From Mesorhizobium sp. DCY119 (GTDB lineage: Bacteria > Pseudomonadota > Alphaproteobacteria > Rhizobiales > Rhizobiaceae), in NCBI RefSeq assembly GCF_003590645.1, contig NZ_CP031834.1, positions 4,154,501 to 4,218,500 of the forward strand: a stretch of 64,000 nt of DNA. The letters run 5' to 3'. The translations under genes and the position numbers were made by a program. The notes beneath the pieces were generated by a model that saw only the letters and a list, made by a program, of their open reading frames with translations, was not told the DNA's origin and did no database searches. Numbering within the stretch: position 1 is the first letter of the stretch; each line of letters starts with the position of its first letter. This document shows, in pieces, positions 25,079 through 35,694 of the stretch.

Positions 25079-26668
25079 TCAATCCCCGATCGGGTTGATG
25101 TCGTTCACAAACCGCAGGAGATCCGCGAAGGTGAATTTGCCCGGCACCGCCGACGGCAAGGTTGGCTTCCAGTTGGCCTCGCGCCAGAGGTATGACGTCT
25201 GGTCGCCGTGCACGAGCCCGACGAAAACCTCCGAGACGATGGTCGCGCCGACCGGTCCGAGCCCCAGTCCGCCCTTTTTCACCTGGGCTTCCTTCAGGAT
25301 GTAGTACCAAAGCGGCGTCGCCCTATCGAGCCCCTGCTGCTTTGCCACCACGCCGTCCGTTCCCGAAGCGATCTCGGCCGGTGTCAGTGGGTTCCTGATC
25401 CGCATATGCCGCGCGACATCCTGGCCGGAGGGAAGCCCCAGCATCACGCCGCGCTTCAGGTTGCGGAAGGCGAGATTGCCGCCACCGCCCGGCAGATTGT
25501 GCAGCGAGGACACGAGGAAAGGATCGATCCTGCGCGAGGGCGTCATGTTGACCGGCGCGCCGCCCATGTCGCCGAGTTCATGGAACCGGCGCCAGTCGAT
25601 GATCCAGTTGCTGGGCAGACGCGGGAACGCCGTGTTGGGCGGCGGGGTCGGCGGCGTCGGCGCGAGATCGCCGACGATGCCGCCCGACAGGCCGGTGAAG
25701 GCGAAGAACAGGTTGAAGTCGGCCGCCGTGAAAACCCGGTTGTGGGCATAGCGCTGGCGGACCATGCTGTGCCCGAGGCGATAGGCCGCCACCGAGAATT
25801 CCACCGGCATGAAGGGCACGCGCTTGAAGCGGTAGAATTTGCGGCCGTTGTGCAGGATCTTGGCGACAATTCCCGGTTCGGTGATGCGCTCGACGAAATC
25901 ATGCAGCACGATCCACTGATAGTGCCATGTCACCAGCTTGCGGGCTTCCTGGAAGACATCCGGTGGCGGATTGGGCGCTGCCGAAAGCGTATCGCAAACC
26001 TTGTTGTGGAACTTCATCAAGGCGAGATGGGTCTGGGCGACCAGCAGGTTCTCGTCATTGCGATGATCGCCGATCAGCGCAAAGCCTTCCGGGCTGCGCG
26101 GCAGGTCGTTACGGAACTCGCCCTCACCCGAATTGAAGTTCTTGCCGATGAGGAACTTCGGGCCATGCTTTTCACCCGCGACAGGATTGCGGGCGTAGAG
26201 TTGCGGGCTGCCGTCCGGGCCGAGGCCGTAGAGGGAGTCGAGATCAAGGCTTGGCGTGCGGAAATTCTCGATGCCGAGCGGGTCCTTCTCCTTCTCGCCA
26301 AGCGAGGTGAGGTCGAGCGTGATGTCGTGATCGATAAACTGGCCGAAATAGGTGAAGCCGGCCGGCACATTCGGGTTGTTTCCGTTGGGATCGCCGGGAT
26401 TGGCATCCACCATCGCCTCGGACAGCGCCTTCAGCTTGGCATCGGAAACCTGCAATGGCGGCAGCCTGGGAAACATCCGGCCGAACATGCCCGGATCCTT
26501 GTTTCCGGTCAGCGCGTCGAGCATTTCCCTGTTTGGATGCCGCCCGGCCACGCCATGGCCGGGGGTGGTCTTGACCGCAGTGGCGGCCAGCTTGAGCGTG
26601 TTCAACAATTCCGTTGGAAGTCCGCCTGCCTTGGAGCTCTTGGGCAAGCTCTTTGTTTTCAGGGACAT
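25079..26668 (-). CDS. Animal-type heme peroxidase (peroxidase-cyclooxygenase superfamily)
   Basis: 529 residues from ATG 26668, which has AGGAGG six bases upstream; the frame runs on to 26743 without a site. All superfamily catalytic residues can be placed: distal Gln110, Asp113 and His114 in YFGQFIDHD, Arg203 and Glu206 in HRNDEN, and proximal His300 in YRLGHSM. The core spans residues 60-510. No signal peptide, membrane helix or calcium-repeat region is seen, so export (if any) would use another route. Bacterial members oxidise halides or organic donors with H2O2; the substrate here is unknown. It sits beside the iron-uptake genes, convergent with fbpB. Confidence 0.9.
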   Translation of the reverse strand: MSLKTKSLPKSSKAGGLPTELLNTLKLAATAVKTTPGHGVAGRHPNREMLDALTGNKDPGMFGRMFPRLPPLQVSDAKLKALSEAMVDANPGDPNGNNPNVPAGFTYFGQFIDHDITLDLTSLGEKEKDPLGIENFRTPSLDLDSLYGLGPDGSPQLYARNPVAGEKHGPKFLIGKNFNSGEGEFRNDLPRSPEGFALIGDHRNDENLLVAQTHLALMKFHNKVCDTLSAAPNPPPDVFQEARKLVTWHYQWIVLHDFVERITEPGIVAKILHNGRKFYRFKRVPFMPVEFSVAAYRLGHSMVRQRYAHNRVFTAADFNLFFAFTGLSGGIVGDLAPTPPTPPPNTAFPRLPSNWIIDWRRFHELGDMGGAPVNMTPSRRIDPFLVSSLHNLPGGGGNLAFRNLKRGVMLGLPSGQDVARHMRIRNPLTPAEIASGTDGVVAKQQGLDRATPLWYYILKEAQVKKGGLGLGPVGATIVSEVFVGLVHGDQTSYLWREANWKPTLPSAVPGKFTFADLLRFVNDINPIGD

Positions 26669-27000
26669 CGCCATCCTCCTGAATACATCGGCCAATACCA
26701 GGCCGACGCGTGAGATAGCCCCCACTACCCTCGCGAAATCCAACGATGAGACAAAGGACGGGCGTGCGTTGCCGTAACCGCAAGCGCCTATTAATCAAAT
26801 ACAATTTTATGATATGCCGTCGCGCCTTTCGCGATGACAGAATAATACTTAAGCAACTTCGTGTTTTCAACCGAAGATGCTTTAATGAATATATCCGTAT
26901 TCGGAACGATTCACGTAAGATGCTATAAACAAAAGCAGAATCGAAACAGATGTACTTCTAATTTGGTATCGCTCTCCGACCAGGGAATCGCGCCGGCGCC
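26669..27000. other. AT-rich intergenic region without gene
   Basis: This 332-bp gap lies upstream of the heme peroxidase gene and downstream of acetoacetyl-CoA synthetase (both minus strand). Between about 26,780 and 26,980 it is visibly AT-rich compared with the surrounding sequence. I see no gene, terminator T-run or recognisable operator. It must contain the peroxidase promoter, but I cannot assign one with confidence. Confidence 0.6.
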
Positions 27001-28959
<1,959 letters not shown>

Positions 28960-29156
28960 GCAAGGTCCTCCCAGCGGCGGTTTCTTATGCATAGTGCAGC
29001 GCAACAAGGCAAGGCGTACCGCCCCGTTGCGGCTTCGTCGTTCACAAAATGCCATAGCTCTGACACAAAGGGTTGAAATGCCGCGCATGTCCGCTAAACC
29101 GGACAACACGGTAATCGGCACGGCGGCCGATCAACCACTAGCATGAATGAGGCACA

Positions 29157-31046
29157 ATGCCGTCACCTCTGGTCAGGCGCAGCATCTGGGTGATTGGCGC
29201 GGCTGCGCTGATTGTCGGCCTGATCATCGCCATGCTTCCGCTCATCGCATCGACGCGGTTGGTGCGCGACCGCATCGCCTACGAGATGAGCTCGTGGAGC
29301 GGCTACCGCGTCACCATCGGCTCGACGCCGGAGATAGAAGTCTGGCCGAGTTTTCGCGCTGTCCTGACCAATGTCGCGATGACCCAGTGGGGCGAGCCGG
29401 ACCACCCGCCGGTGATCGAAGCCGAGCGCATGGAAATCAAGCTTTCTGCGCTGGCAGCACTCGGCGGCAACGTCGTCTTTTCCTCCGCCAGCATGATCCG
29501 GCCGACGCTGCGCGTCGAGCGCACGGCAGATGGTCATTATCTGCCGGCTTTGCCCGCAGGCGGGCGCATCGCCAGTTCGGTCAAGGCGACGCGGGAAGCC
29601 GTGGCGGCAAATGCCGGCCAAGCCGAACCTGGACGCGTCTCCTCCGACCCGTTCGGGATGGTCGAGGTCAGTGACGGCCGCGTGACCGTCTTTGCCGAGG
29701 GCAAGGACCGCGAAATCCTGACCGGCGTCGCCGGCCGGGTGAGCTGGCCAACGCTCAGCAGCACCGCGACGCTCAACGTTACCGGCATCTGGCGCGGCGA
29801 ATCGGTTGCGATCGAGGCTTCGTCGGCCAAGCCGCTGATGCTCTTTGCCGGCGGCGAAGCGCCCGTCACCGCCTCTCTCACCGCAAAGCCGGCCACCGCC
29901 TCCTTCGACGGCATCGTGAAGACGACGGAGAATCCCTTCGTCGACGGCTCGGTGAAATTTTCAGCGCCTTCGCTGCGGCGCATGCTGGAATGGTCGCGTG
30001 CCGACGTCTCTCCCGGCAGCGCCATCGGCTCGCTCTCGATAGCGGGACGCATGAGCGGGGATGCACAGCGGCTCAAACTGGAAAACGCAGAGATCGGGCT
30101 GGACGGCAATCCGGGCATGGGCGTGCTGAATGCGTCCTTCGCTGATGGAGTGCCTTCGATTGCCGGCACGCTGGCTTTCGAGACGCTCGACCTGCGGTCG
30201 TTCCTTGCCGCCTTCACGCCGCTGGCACCGGTAGCGGGTGCGGCCGATGCGGCTCAGGCGGGACCCTCCGAGATCGACACGACCTTTGCCAACCGCATGA
30301 ACCTGGATTTGCGCCTGTCGGCCGGTCACGCCGTTGCCGGCTCGGTCACGCTGTCGGAGGTCGCCGCCAATGTGCAGGTGAAGAACGGGCTGGCTGCCTT
30401 CGACATTTCGGACGCCGCCGCCTTCGACGGCAACCTTCAGGCCGGCATACGCTTCGACCGCAAGCCGGAAGGAACGCAGGTGGAAATGCGGCTTCTCGCC
30501 TCCGACATCGAGGGCGGCGCCTTCGGTGCGGCAACCGGCATGCCGCGGCTGTTTCCGATCGGGCGCGGCAATATTTCGCTGATCATGAAAGGTCCGGGAC
30601 GGACCTGGGGGTCCATTCTCGACAACGCCGAGGGCACGATATCGGCGACCTTCGGTCCCGGTGCGCTTTCTGATTTCGATCTTGCCGGTTTCCAGAAGCG
30701 CAGCGCCGAGGGCGGCTTTTTCGCGCTCGGCGACGTCTCAAAAGGCACGCTGCCGATCGACGGCGCGGAGTTCAAGGCAAGCATCTCGCGCGGCGTCGTC
30801 AAGATCGACAAGGCGGAAGCCAAGAGCCCGCAGGGCAGGCTCTGGCTGACCGGCATCGTGCCCTATGTCGGGCGGGGGCTGGCGCTTTCAGGCGGGATCG
30901 TGCCGCCGGACCAGCCCGCGGCGCAGAACGGCGCATCGCCACCGGTCGCCATGTTCTTCGTCGGTGGCTCGTGGAGCGCGCCCTTCATCTCGCCGATCCG
31001 CTCGACGCCGCCTGCCTTGGCAGGGCCGGCGGCACCGGTGCAATAA
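29157..31046 (+). CDS. AsmA-family protein
   Basis: 629 residues. An N-terminal membrane anchor (about 9-31, IWVIGAAALIVGLIIAMLPLI) is followed by the AsmA N-terminal beta region (SSWSGYRVTIGSTPEIEVWPSFRAVLTNVAM) and a C-terminal AsmA_2-type domain (about 420-600, MKGPGRTWGSILDNAEGTISATFGPGALSDFDL). AsmA-like proteins bridge or sit in the periplasm and act in outer-membrane lipid homeostasis. The tail is Pro/Ala-rich. Divergent from aacS, alone in its transcription unit as far as seen. Confidence 0.88.
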   Translation: MPSPLVRRSIWVIGAAALIVGLIIAMLPLIASTRLVRDRIAYEMSSWSGYRVTIGSTPEIEVWPSFRAVLTNVAMTQWGEPDHPPVIEAERMEIKLSALAALGGNVVFSSASMIRPTLRVERTADGHYLPALPAGGRIASSVKATREAVAANAGQAEPGRVSSDPFGMVEVSDGRVTVFAEGKDREILTGVAGRVSWPTLSSTATLNVTGIWRGESVAIEASSAKPLMLFAGGEAPVTASLTAKPATASFDGIVKTTENPFVDGSVKFSAPSLRRMLEWSRADVSPGSAIGSLSIAGRMSGDAQRLKLENAEIGLDGNPGMGVLNASFADGVPSIAGTLAFETLDLRSFLAAFTPLAPVAGAADAAQAGPSEIDTTFANRMNLDLRLSAGHAVAGSVTLSEVAANVQVKNGLAAFDISDAAAFDGNLQAGIRFDRKPEGTQVEMRLLASDIEGGAFGAATGMPRLFPIGRGNISLIMKGPGRTWGSILDNAEGTISATFGPGALSDFDLAGFQKRSAEGGFFALGDVSKGTLPIDGAEFKASISRGVVKIDKAEAKSPQGRLWLTGIVPYVGRGLALSGGIVPPDQPAAQNGASPPVAMFFVGGSWSAPFISPIRSTPPALAGPAAPVQ

Positions 31047-31130
31047 ACCTTCGCTTATATGGTGTCAGGTCTTGGCGGAAATGGCCTCTCACCCTTAACC
31101 CTCTTCCCGTCGATGATTGCCGCCTTACGA

Positions 31131-31276
31131 GAACCCCCACCCCTTACCCCTCCCCACAAGGGGGAGGGAATTTTTGATCCGTTTGCCACACGAACCCGGC
31201 AATGATCAGCGTCTTGTTTGAATGCCATCGGATCCCCCTCCCACTTGTGGGGAGGGGTTAGGGGTGGGGGTATTTC
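31131..31276 (+). repeat. Dispersed inverted repeat, copy 2
   Basis: Arms ACCCCCACCCCTTACCCC...CCCCACAAGGGGGAGGG and their complement ending GGGGTGGGGGTATTTC frame a unique centre of about 60 bp. Same family as 11210-11359 and 58947-59112. It occupies most of the 309-bp gap after the AsmA-like gene. Confidence 0.88.
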
Positions 31277-31355
31277 ATAGGCGATTGCCCTACCATAAAC
31301 GGGAAGAAGGTCGCGGCAGCGGAATGAGGGGCGACTCCACCCGAGCTGGAATTGC

Positions 31356-32174
31356 CTACCCGCGCTGGGCCGCCTGTTCGTCGCGCAGGCGCTGCACTTC
31401 GCGGCGCTTGTTGACCACCGAAGCCACGATCACCCCGACCGCCACCACTGCAATCAGGATGGTACAGGCAGCGTTGATTTCCGGCGTCACGCCCAAACGC
31501 ACCTGGCTATAGATCTTCATCGGCAAGGTGGTCGCGCCCGGCCCGGAGGTGAAGGAAGCTATCACCAGATCGTCGAGCGACAGGGTGAAAGCCAGCATCC
31601 AGCCGGAGACGATCGCGGGCAGGATGACCGGCAAGGTGATCTGGAAGAAGGTTTTTACCGGTGGCGCACCGAGATCCATCGCCGCCTCCTCCAGCGACCG
31701 GTCGAAGGTCAGCAGGCGCGACTGCACGACGACGGCAACGAAGCACATCGAGAAGGTGATGTGCGCCAGCGTCACCGTCAGGAAGCCGCGGTCGAGGCCA
31801 ACCGCCACGAACAGCAACAGCAGCGACAGGCCGGTGATGACCTCCGGCATGACCAGCGGCGCAAACACCATGCCCGAAAACAGCACACGTCCGCGAAAGC
31901 GCGTGTAACGCGTCAGCGTGAGCGCGGCCAGCGTGCCGAGCACGGTGGCGACGGTGGCCGATATGACGCCGACGCGGGCGGTGACCCAGGCGGCATCCAT
32001 CAGGCCCTTGTTCTGGAACAGGGAGCCGTACCATTTGGTCGAGAACCCGCCCCAGACGGTGACAAGCTTCGACTCGTTGAAGGAGAAGATGATGAGCAGC
32101 ACGATCGGCAGATAGAGGAAGGCAAAGCCCAGCACGATCGAGGTGATGTTGAAACGGCTCCAGCTGCTGTTCAT
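31356..32174 (-). CDS. potI: Putrescine/polyamine ABC transporter permease PotI
   Basis: 272 residues with six predicted helices. It starts with an amphipathic N-terminus (NSSWSRFNITSIVLGFAFLYLPIVLLIIFSFNES), a mark of PotC/PotI permeases, and its EAA loop is EEAAMDLGAPPVKTFFQITLP near 180-200. It forms the inner-membrane channel with PotH. It starts one base after the potH stop codon, so the two are coupled. Last gene of the potFGHI block. Confidence 0.92.
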   Translation of the reverse strand: MNSSWSRFNITSIVLGFAFLYLPIVLLIIFSFNESKLVTVWGGFSTKWYGSLFQNKGLMDAAWVTARVGVISATVATVLGTLAALTLTRYTRFRGRVLFSGMVFAPLVMPEVITGLSLLLLFVAVGLDRGFLTVTLAHITFSMCFVAVVVQSRLLTFDRSLEEAAMDLGAPPVKTFFQITLPVILPAIVSGWMLAFTLSLDDLVIASFTSGPGATTLPMKIYSQVRLGVTPEINAACTILIAVVAVGVIVASVVNKRREVQRLRDEQAAQRG

Positions 32175-32175
32175 G

Positions 32176-33144
32176 TCACCTGCCCTGTTCCTGAGCGCGT
32201 GCCTGCGCGTGCTGGAAGATCATGATCGGCACCACCAGCAACAGCAGCAGGATGACGGCCACCGCCGACGACACCGGCCAGTCGCGATTGGCGAAGAATT
32301 CGTTCCACAGCGTCTTGCCGATCATCAGCGTCTGCGAGCCGCCGAGCAGATCCGGGATAACGAACTCGCCCACCGCCGGAATGAACACCAGCAGGCAGCC
32401 GGCGACGACGCCGGGGATCGACAGCGGAAAGGTGATCTTCCAGAAGGCGCTGATCGGCGGGCAGCCGAGATCCTGCGCTGCCTCGATCAGCGAGAAGTCC
32501 ATCTTCTCCAGCGCCGAATAGAGCGGCAGGATCATGAACGGCAGGTAGGAATAGACGATGCCGATGAAGATAGCCGTGTGGGTGTTGAGGATGATCAGCG
32601 GCTGATCGATGATGCCGGTGGCGAGCAGGAACTGATTGAGCAGGCCCTCGGGCTTCAGGATGCCGATCCAGGCATAGACGCGGATCAGGAATGAGGTCCA
32701 GAACGGCAGGATGACCAGCATCAGCAGCGTCGGCCGCAGCGTCGCCGGCGCGCGCGCCATGCCATAGGCGATGGGGTAGCCGACCAGCAGCGTCAGGATG
32801 GTGGAGATGCCGGCGATGACGACGCTCGACACATAAGCGTTGAAGTAGAGCGCGTCCTCGGTCAGCCAGAGGTAATTGTCGATGCTGAGCTGCTTCAATT
32901 GCCCCCAGAAACCACTCAAGCCCTCGCCGAAGCCCAGCACCGGCATGTAGGGCGGCATGGCAATGGCCGTCTGCGACAGCGAAATCTTGAAGACGATGAT
33001 GAAGGGAACGAGGAAGAAGAACAGCAGCCAAAGATAGGGAATGATGATAACGAGGCGGCTGACGAAGGCATTCAAGGCGCGGGCAAGCGGCGATCTGCCT
33101 GCATATTCCGTAGCGCTCGATGCGACGATGGCTGTGTCCGTCAT
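32176..33144 (-). CDS. potH: Putrescine/polyamine ABC transporter permease PotH
   Basis: 322 residues, six helices after a hydrophilic N-terminal arm of about 35 residues. The EAA loop EAAQDLGCPPISAFWKITFPLS lies near 220-240. It includes the PotB/PotH-type extended periplasmic region (LSQTAIAMPPYMPVLG). It starts 8 bp after the ATPase gene and couples to potI. Confidence 0.92.
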   Translation of the reverse strand: MTDTAIVASSATEYAGRSPLARALNAFVSRLVIIIPYLWLLFFFLVPFIIVFKISLSQTAIAMPPYMPVLGFGEGLSGFWGQLKQLSIDNYLWLTEDALYFNAYVSSVVIAGISTILTLLVGYPIAYGMARAPATLRPTLLMLVILPFWTSFLIRVYAWIGILKPEGLLNQFLLATGIIDQPLIILNTHTAIFIGIVYSYLPFMILPLYSALEKMDFSLIEAAQDLGCPPISAFWKITFPLSIPGVVAGCLLVFIPAVGEFVIPDLLGGSQTLMIGKTLWNEFFANRDWPVSSAVAVILLLLLVVPIMIFQHAQARAQEQGR

Positions 33145-33152
33145 GACCGCAC

Positions 33153-34295
33153 CTACCGTGTCAGAACCACGCCCGCATCGGGGCGGAAGGAAATCCAGGC
33201 CCTGTCGTTCCAGCTCAGCGGGTCTTCCGAGATGCGCACGGCGTTGAGCGAGCTTGCCTTGACGACCTGCCCGTCGGCAAGCCTGACGTGGTAGACGGTC
33301 ATGTCGCCGAGATAGGCGATGTCGTAGATTTCACCCTCAGCGACATTGGCCTCGGCATCGGCCGGCTTCTTGGACGACACCTTGATCTTTTCGGGGCGGA
33401 TGGCGAAGACGACATCGCTTCCGGCCGAGGCGTCGCCGGCATTCTCGGTCTTGATCGTCAGGCCGTTGCCGCCCGAAATGCGCGCGCTGCCGGCATCGCG
33501 GCTGGCAACCTTGCCCTCGAACATGTTGACGTTGCCGACAAAGCCGGCGACGAAGCGCGAGGCCGGCGCCTCATAGACTTCGGTCGGCGTTGCCACCTGC
33601 ATGACTTCGCCCTTGTCGAGAATGGCGATGCGGTCGGCCATGGTCATCGCCTCTTCCTGGTCGTGGGTCACCACGACGAAGGTGAGGCCGAGTTCCTGCT
33701 GCAGGTCCATCAGCTCGAACTGGGTTTCCTCGCGCAGCTTCTTGTCGAGCGCGCCGAGCGGTTCGTCGAGCAGCAGCACTTTCGGCCGCTTGGCGACGGA
33801 GCGGGCGAGCGCCACGCGCTGGCGCTGGCCGCCGGAAAGCTGGTGCGGCTTGCGCTTGGCGAACTGCTCCAGCTTGACCAGCTTGAGCATCTCGGCGACG
33901 CGCTTTTCTATATCGGCTTTCGGCATGCCTTCCTGCTTCAGGCCGAAGGCGATGTTGTTCTCGACCGTCATATGCGGGAACAGCGCATAGGACTGGAACA
34001 TCATGTTGACCGGTCGCTTATAAGGCGGGATGCCGCGCAGATCCTGCCCGTCGAGCAGGATGCGGCCGGAAGTCGGTTCGTCGAAACCGGCCAGCATGCG
34101 CAGCAGCGTCGATTTTCCGCAGCCGGACGCACCGAGAAGCGCAAAGAACTCACGCTCGAAAATGCTCAGCGACAGGTCGTTGACGGCGGTGAAATCGCCG
34201 AAGCGCTTGGTGACGTTTTCAAAGACGATGTAGGGCTTGGCGGCGGGATCGCTCCACGGCGCAAAGCTCCTGCGAATGCTTCCAAGCGATTTCAT
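33153..34295 (-). CDS. potG: Putrescine/polyamine ABC transporter ATP-binding protein
   Basis: 380 residues. Walker A GASGCGKST (near 55), Q-loop FQSYALFPHMT, signature LSGGQRQR (near 155), Walker B VLLLDEPLGALD and the H-loop VTHDQEEA are complete. A C-terminal TOBE domain (about 290-378) follows. It drives spermidine/putrescine import by PotHI with PotF. It lies after potF across a terminator-like hairpin and 8 bp before potH. Confidence 0.94.
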   Translation of the reverse strand: MKSLGSIRRSFAPWSDPAAKPYIVFENVTKRFGDFTAVNDLSLSIFEREFFALLGASGCGKSTLLRMLAGFDEPTSGRILLDGQDLRGIPPYKRPVNMMFQSYALFPHMTVENNIAFGLKQEGMPKADIEKRVAEMLKLVKLEQFAKRKPHQLSGGQRQRVALARSVAKRPKVLLLDEPLGALDKKLREETQFELMDLQQELGLTFVVVTHDQEEAMTMADRIAILDKGEVMQVATPTEVYEAPASRFVAGFVGNVNMFEGKVASRDAGSARISGGNGLTIKTENAGDASAGSDVVFAIRPEKIKVSSKKPADAEANVAEGEIYDIAYLGDMTVYHVRLADGQVVKASSLNAVRISEDPLSWNDRAWISFRPDAGVVLTR

Positions 34296-34435
34296 GTCCC
34301 TCTCCGTCCTGTACGGATTCCCACTCTAGGTATTTCTACGCAATTCCGGACGGAAAACCGCTGCACACTTTTCCTGGAATTGCTCTGGATCGCCTCCCCG
34401 GCCCTTTGCGAGCGCTTGCGGGAGAGTTTTCGAAA

Positions 34436-34470
34436 AGAGCCCCGCGAAGCTTTCCGCGGGGCTCTCTTTT
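34436..34470 (-). terminator. Terminator/attenuator between potF and potG
   Basis: An 11-bp GC-rich stem AGAGCCCCGCG/CGCGGGGCTCT encloses AAGCTTTC; on the minus strand it is followed by TTTTCG. It lies just after the potF stop codon and before potG. It is well placed to reduce transcription into the ATPase and permease genes, as for fbpAB. Confidence 0.7.
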
Positions 34471-34477
34471 CTCAATT

Positions 34478-35575
34478 TTACTGGCCGGTGACGACCTTGG
34501 TCCAAAGGCGCGTGATGTTGCGCTGTGACTTCGGATCGTAGGGCGAGACGGTGAACAGCTTGGCCAGCATCGCCTCGTCCGGGTAGATCGCCGGATCGCT
34601 GGTGATGTCCTTTTCGATGAACTCCTGCGAAGCCTTGTTGCCGTTGGCGAAGTAAACGAAGTTCGTCGCCTTCGCGATCACTTCCGGCTTCATGATGTAG
34701 TTGAGGAACTCATGCGCTTCCTCGACATGCTTGGCATCAGCCGGGATCGCCATCTGGTCGAACCACATTTCCGCGCCTTCCTGCGGCACGACATAGGCGA
34801 CTTCCACGCCCTGTTTGGCTTCGGCAGCACGGTCGCGTGCCTGGAACACGTCGCCGGACCAGCCGACAGCGAGGCAGATGTCGCCGTTGGCGAGCGCGTT
34901 GATGTATTCGGACGAATGGAACTTGCGGACGAAAGGCCGTACTTTCAGCAAGGTCTCCTCGACCTTGGCGAGATCGTCGGGATTGGTCGATTCAGTATCG
35001 AGGCCGAGATATTTGAGAACGGTCGGGACCATATCCGTCGGTGAATCGAGCATGTAGACGCCGCAATCCTTGAGCTTCGCGAGCTTCTCCGGGTTGAAGA
35101 CCGTTTCCCAGGTATCGACCTTGTCGGTGCCGAGCGCTTCCTCGACCTTCTTCTTGTTGTAGCCGATGCCGACGGTGCCCCACATGTAGTTGATGGAGTA
35201 TTCGTTGCCGGGATCGTATTTGGCGGTGCGCTCCGAAACCACGTCCCACATGTTGGAGAGGTTAGGCAGCTTCGACTTGTCGAGCTTCTGGAAGACACCC
35301 GCCGTGATCTGGCGCGCAAGGAAGTTTGCGGTCGGCACCACGACATCGTAGCCGCTGCCGCCGGCCAGCAGCTTGGTTTCGAGGATTTCGTTGGAATCGA
35401 AGACGTCGTAGACAACCTTGATGCCGGTTTCCTTGGTGAAGTCGGCAATGATCGAATCGTCGATGTAATCCGACCAGTTGTAGACATTGACGACGCGCTC
35501 CTGCGCGTTGGCCGAGAATGTCAAAACCGCTGCGAAAGTCGTCGTGGCGGTGAGCCAAAGCGCTTTGCGTATCAT
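34478..35575 (-). CDS. potF: Putrescine/polyamine ABC transporter substrate-binding protein
   Basis: 365 residues, ATG with CAGGAGATTGAG upstream. A signal peptide (MIRKALWLTATTTFAAVLTFSANA) precedes the mature PotD/PotF-type protein, starting with the typical VVNVYNWSDYIDDSIIADFTKETGIKVVYDVFDSNE. It binds putrescine or related polyamines in the periplasm. It is the first gene of the transporter block and follows a PuuA-type glutamine synthetase by about 120 bp. Confidence 0.93.
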   Translation of the reverse strand: MIRKALWLTATTTFAAVLTFSANAQERVVNVYNWSDYIDDSIIADFTKETGIKVVYDVFDSNEILETKLLAGGSGYDVVVPTANFLARQITAGVFQKLDKSKLPNLSNMWDVVSERTAKYDPGNEYSINYMWGTVGIGYNKKKVEEALGTDKVDTWETVFNPEKLAKLKDCGVYMLDSPTDMVPTVLKYLGLDTESTNPDDLAKVEETLLKVRPFVRKFHSSEYINALANGDICLAVGWSGDVFQARDRAAEAKQGVEVAYVVPQEGAEMWFDQMAIPADAKHVEEAHEFLNYIMKPEVIAKATNFVYFANGNKASQEFIEKDITSDPAIYPDEAMLAKLFTVSPYDPKSQRNITRLWTKVVTGQ

Positions 35576-35694
35576 CTCAATCTCCTGTTTTCAGTGTTCC
35601 ATTCCGGCTCCGGGGCCAAGCCAGCCCCGGGCGGTTTTTGGTTTAGCCTATTGGCGTTTTTGCAGTGCGACAAGCGCGAAATCGCGCATGCAGT

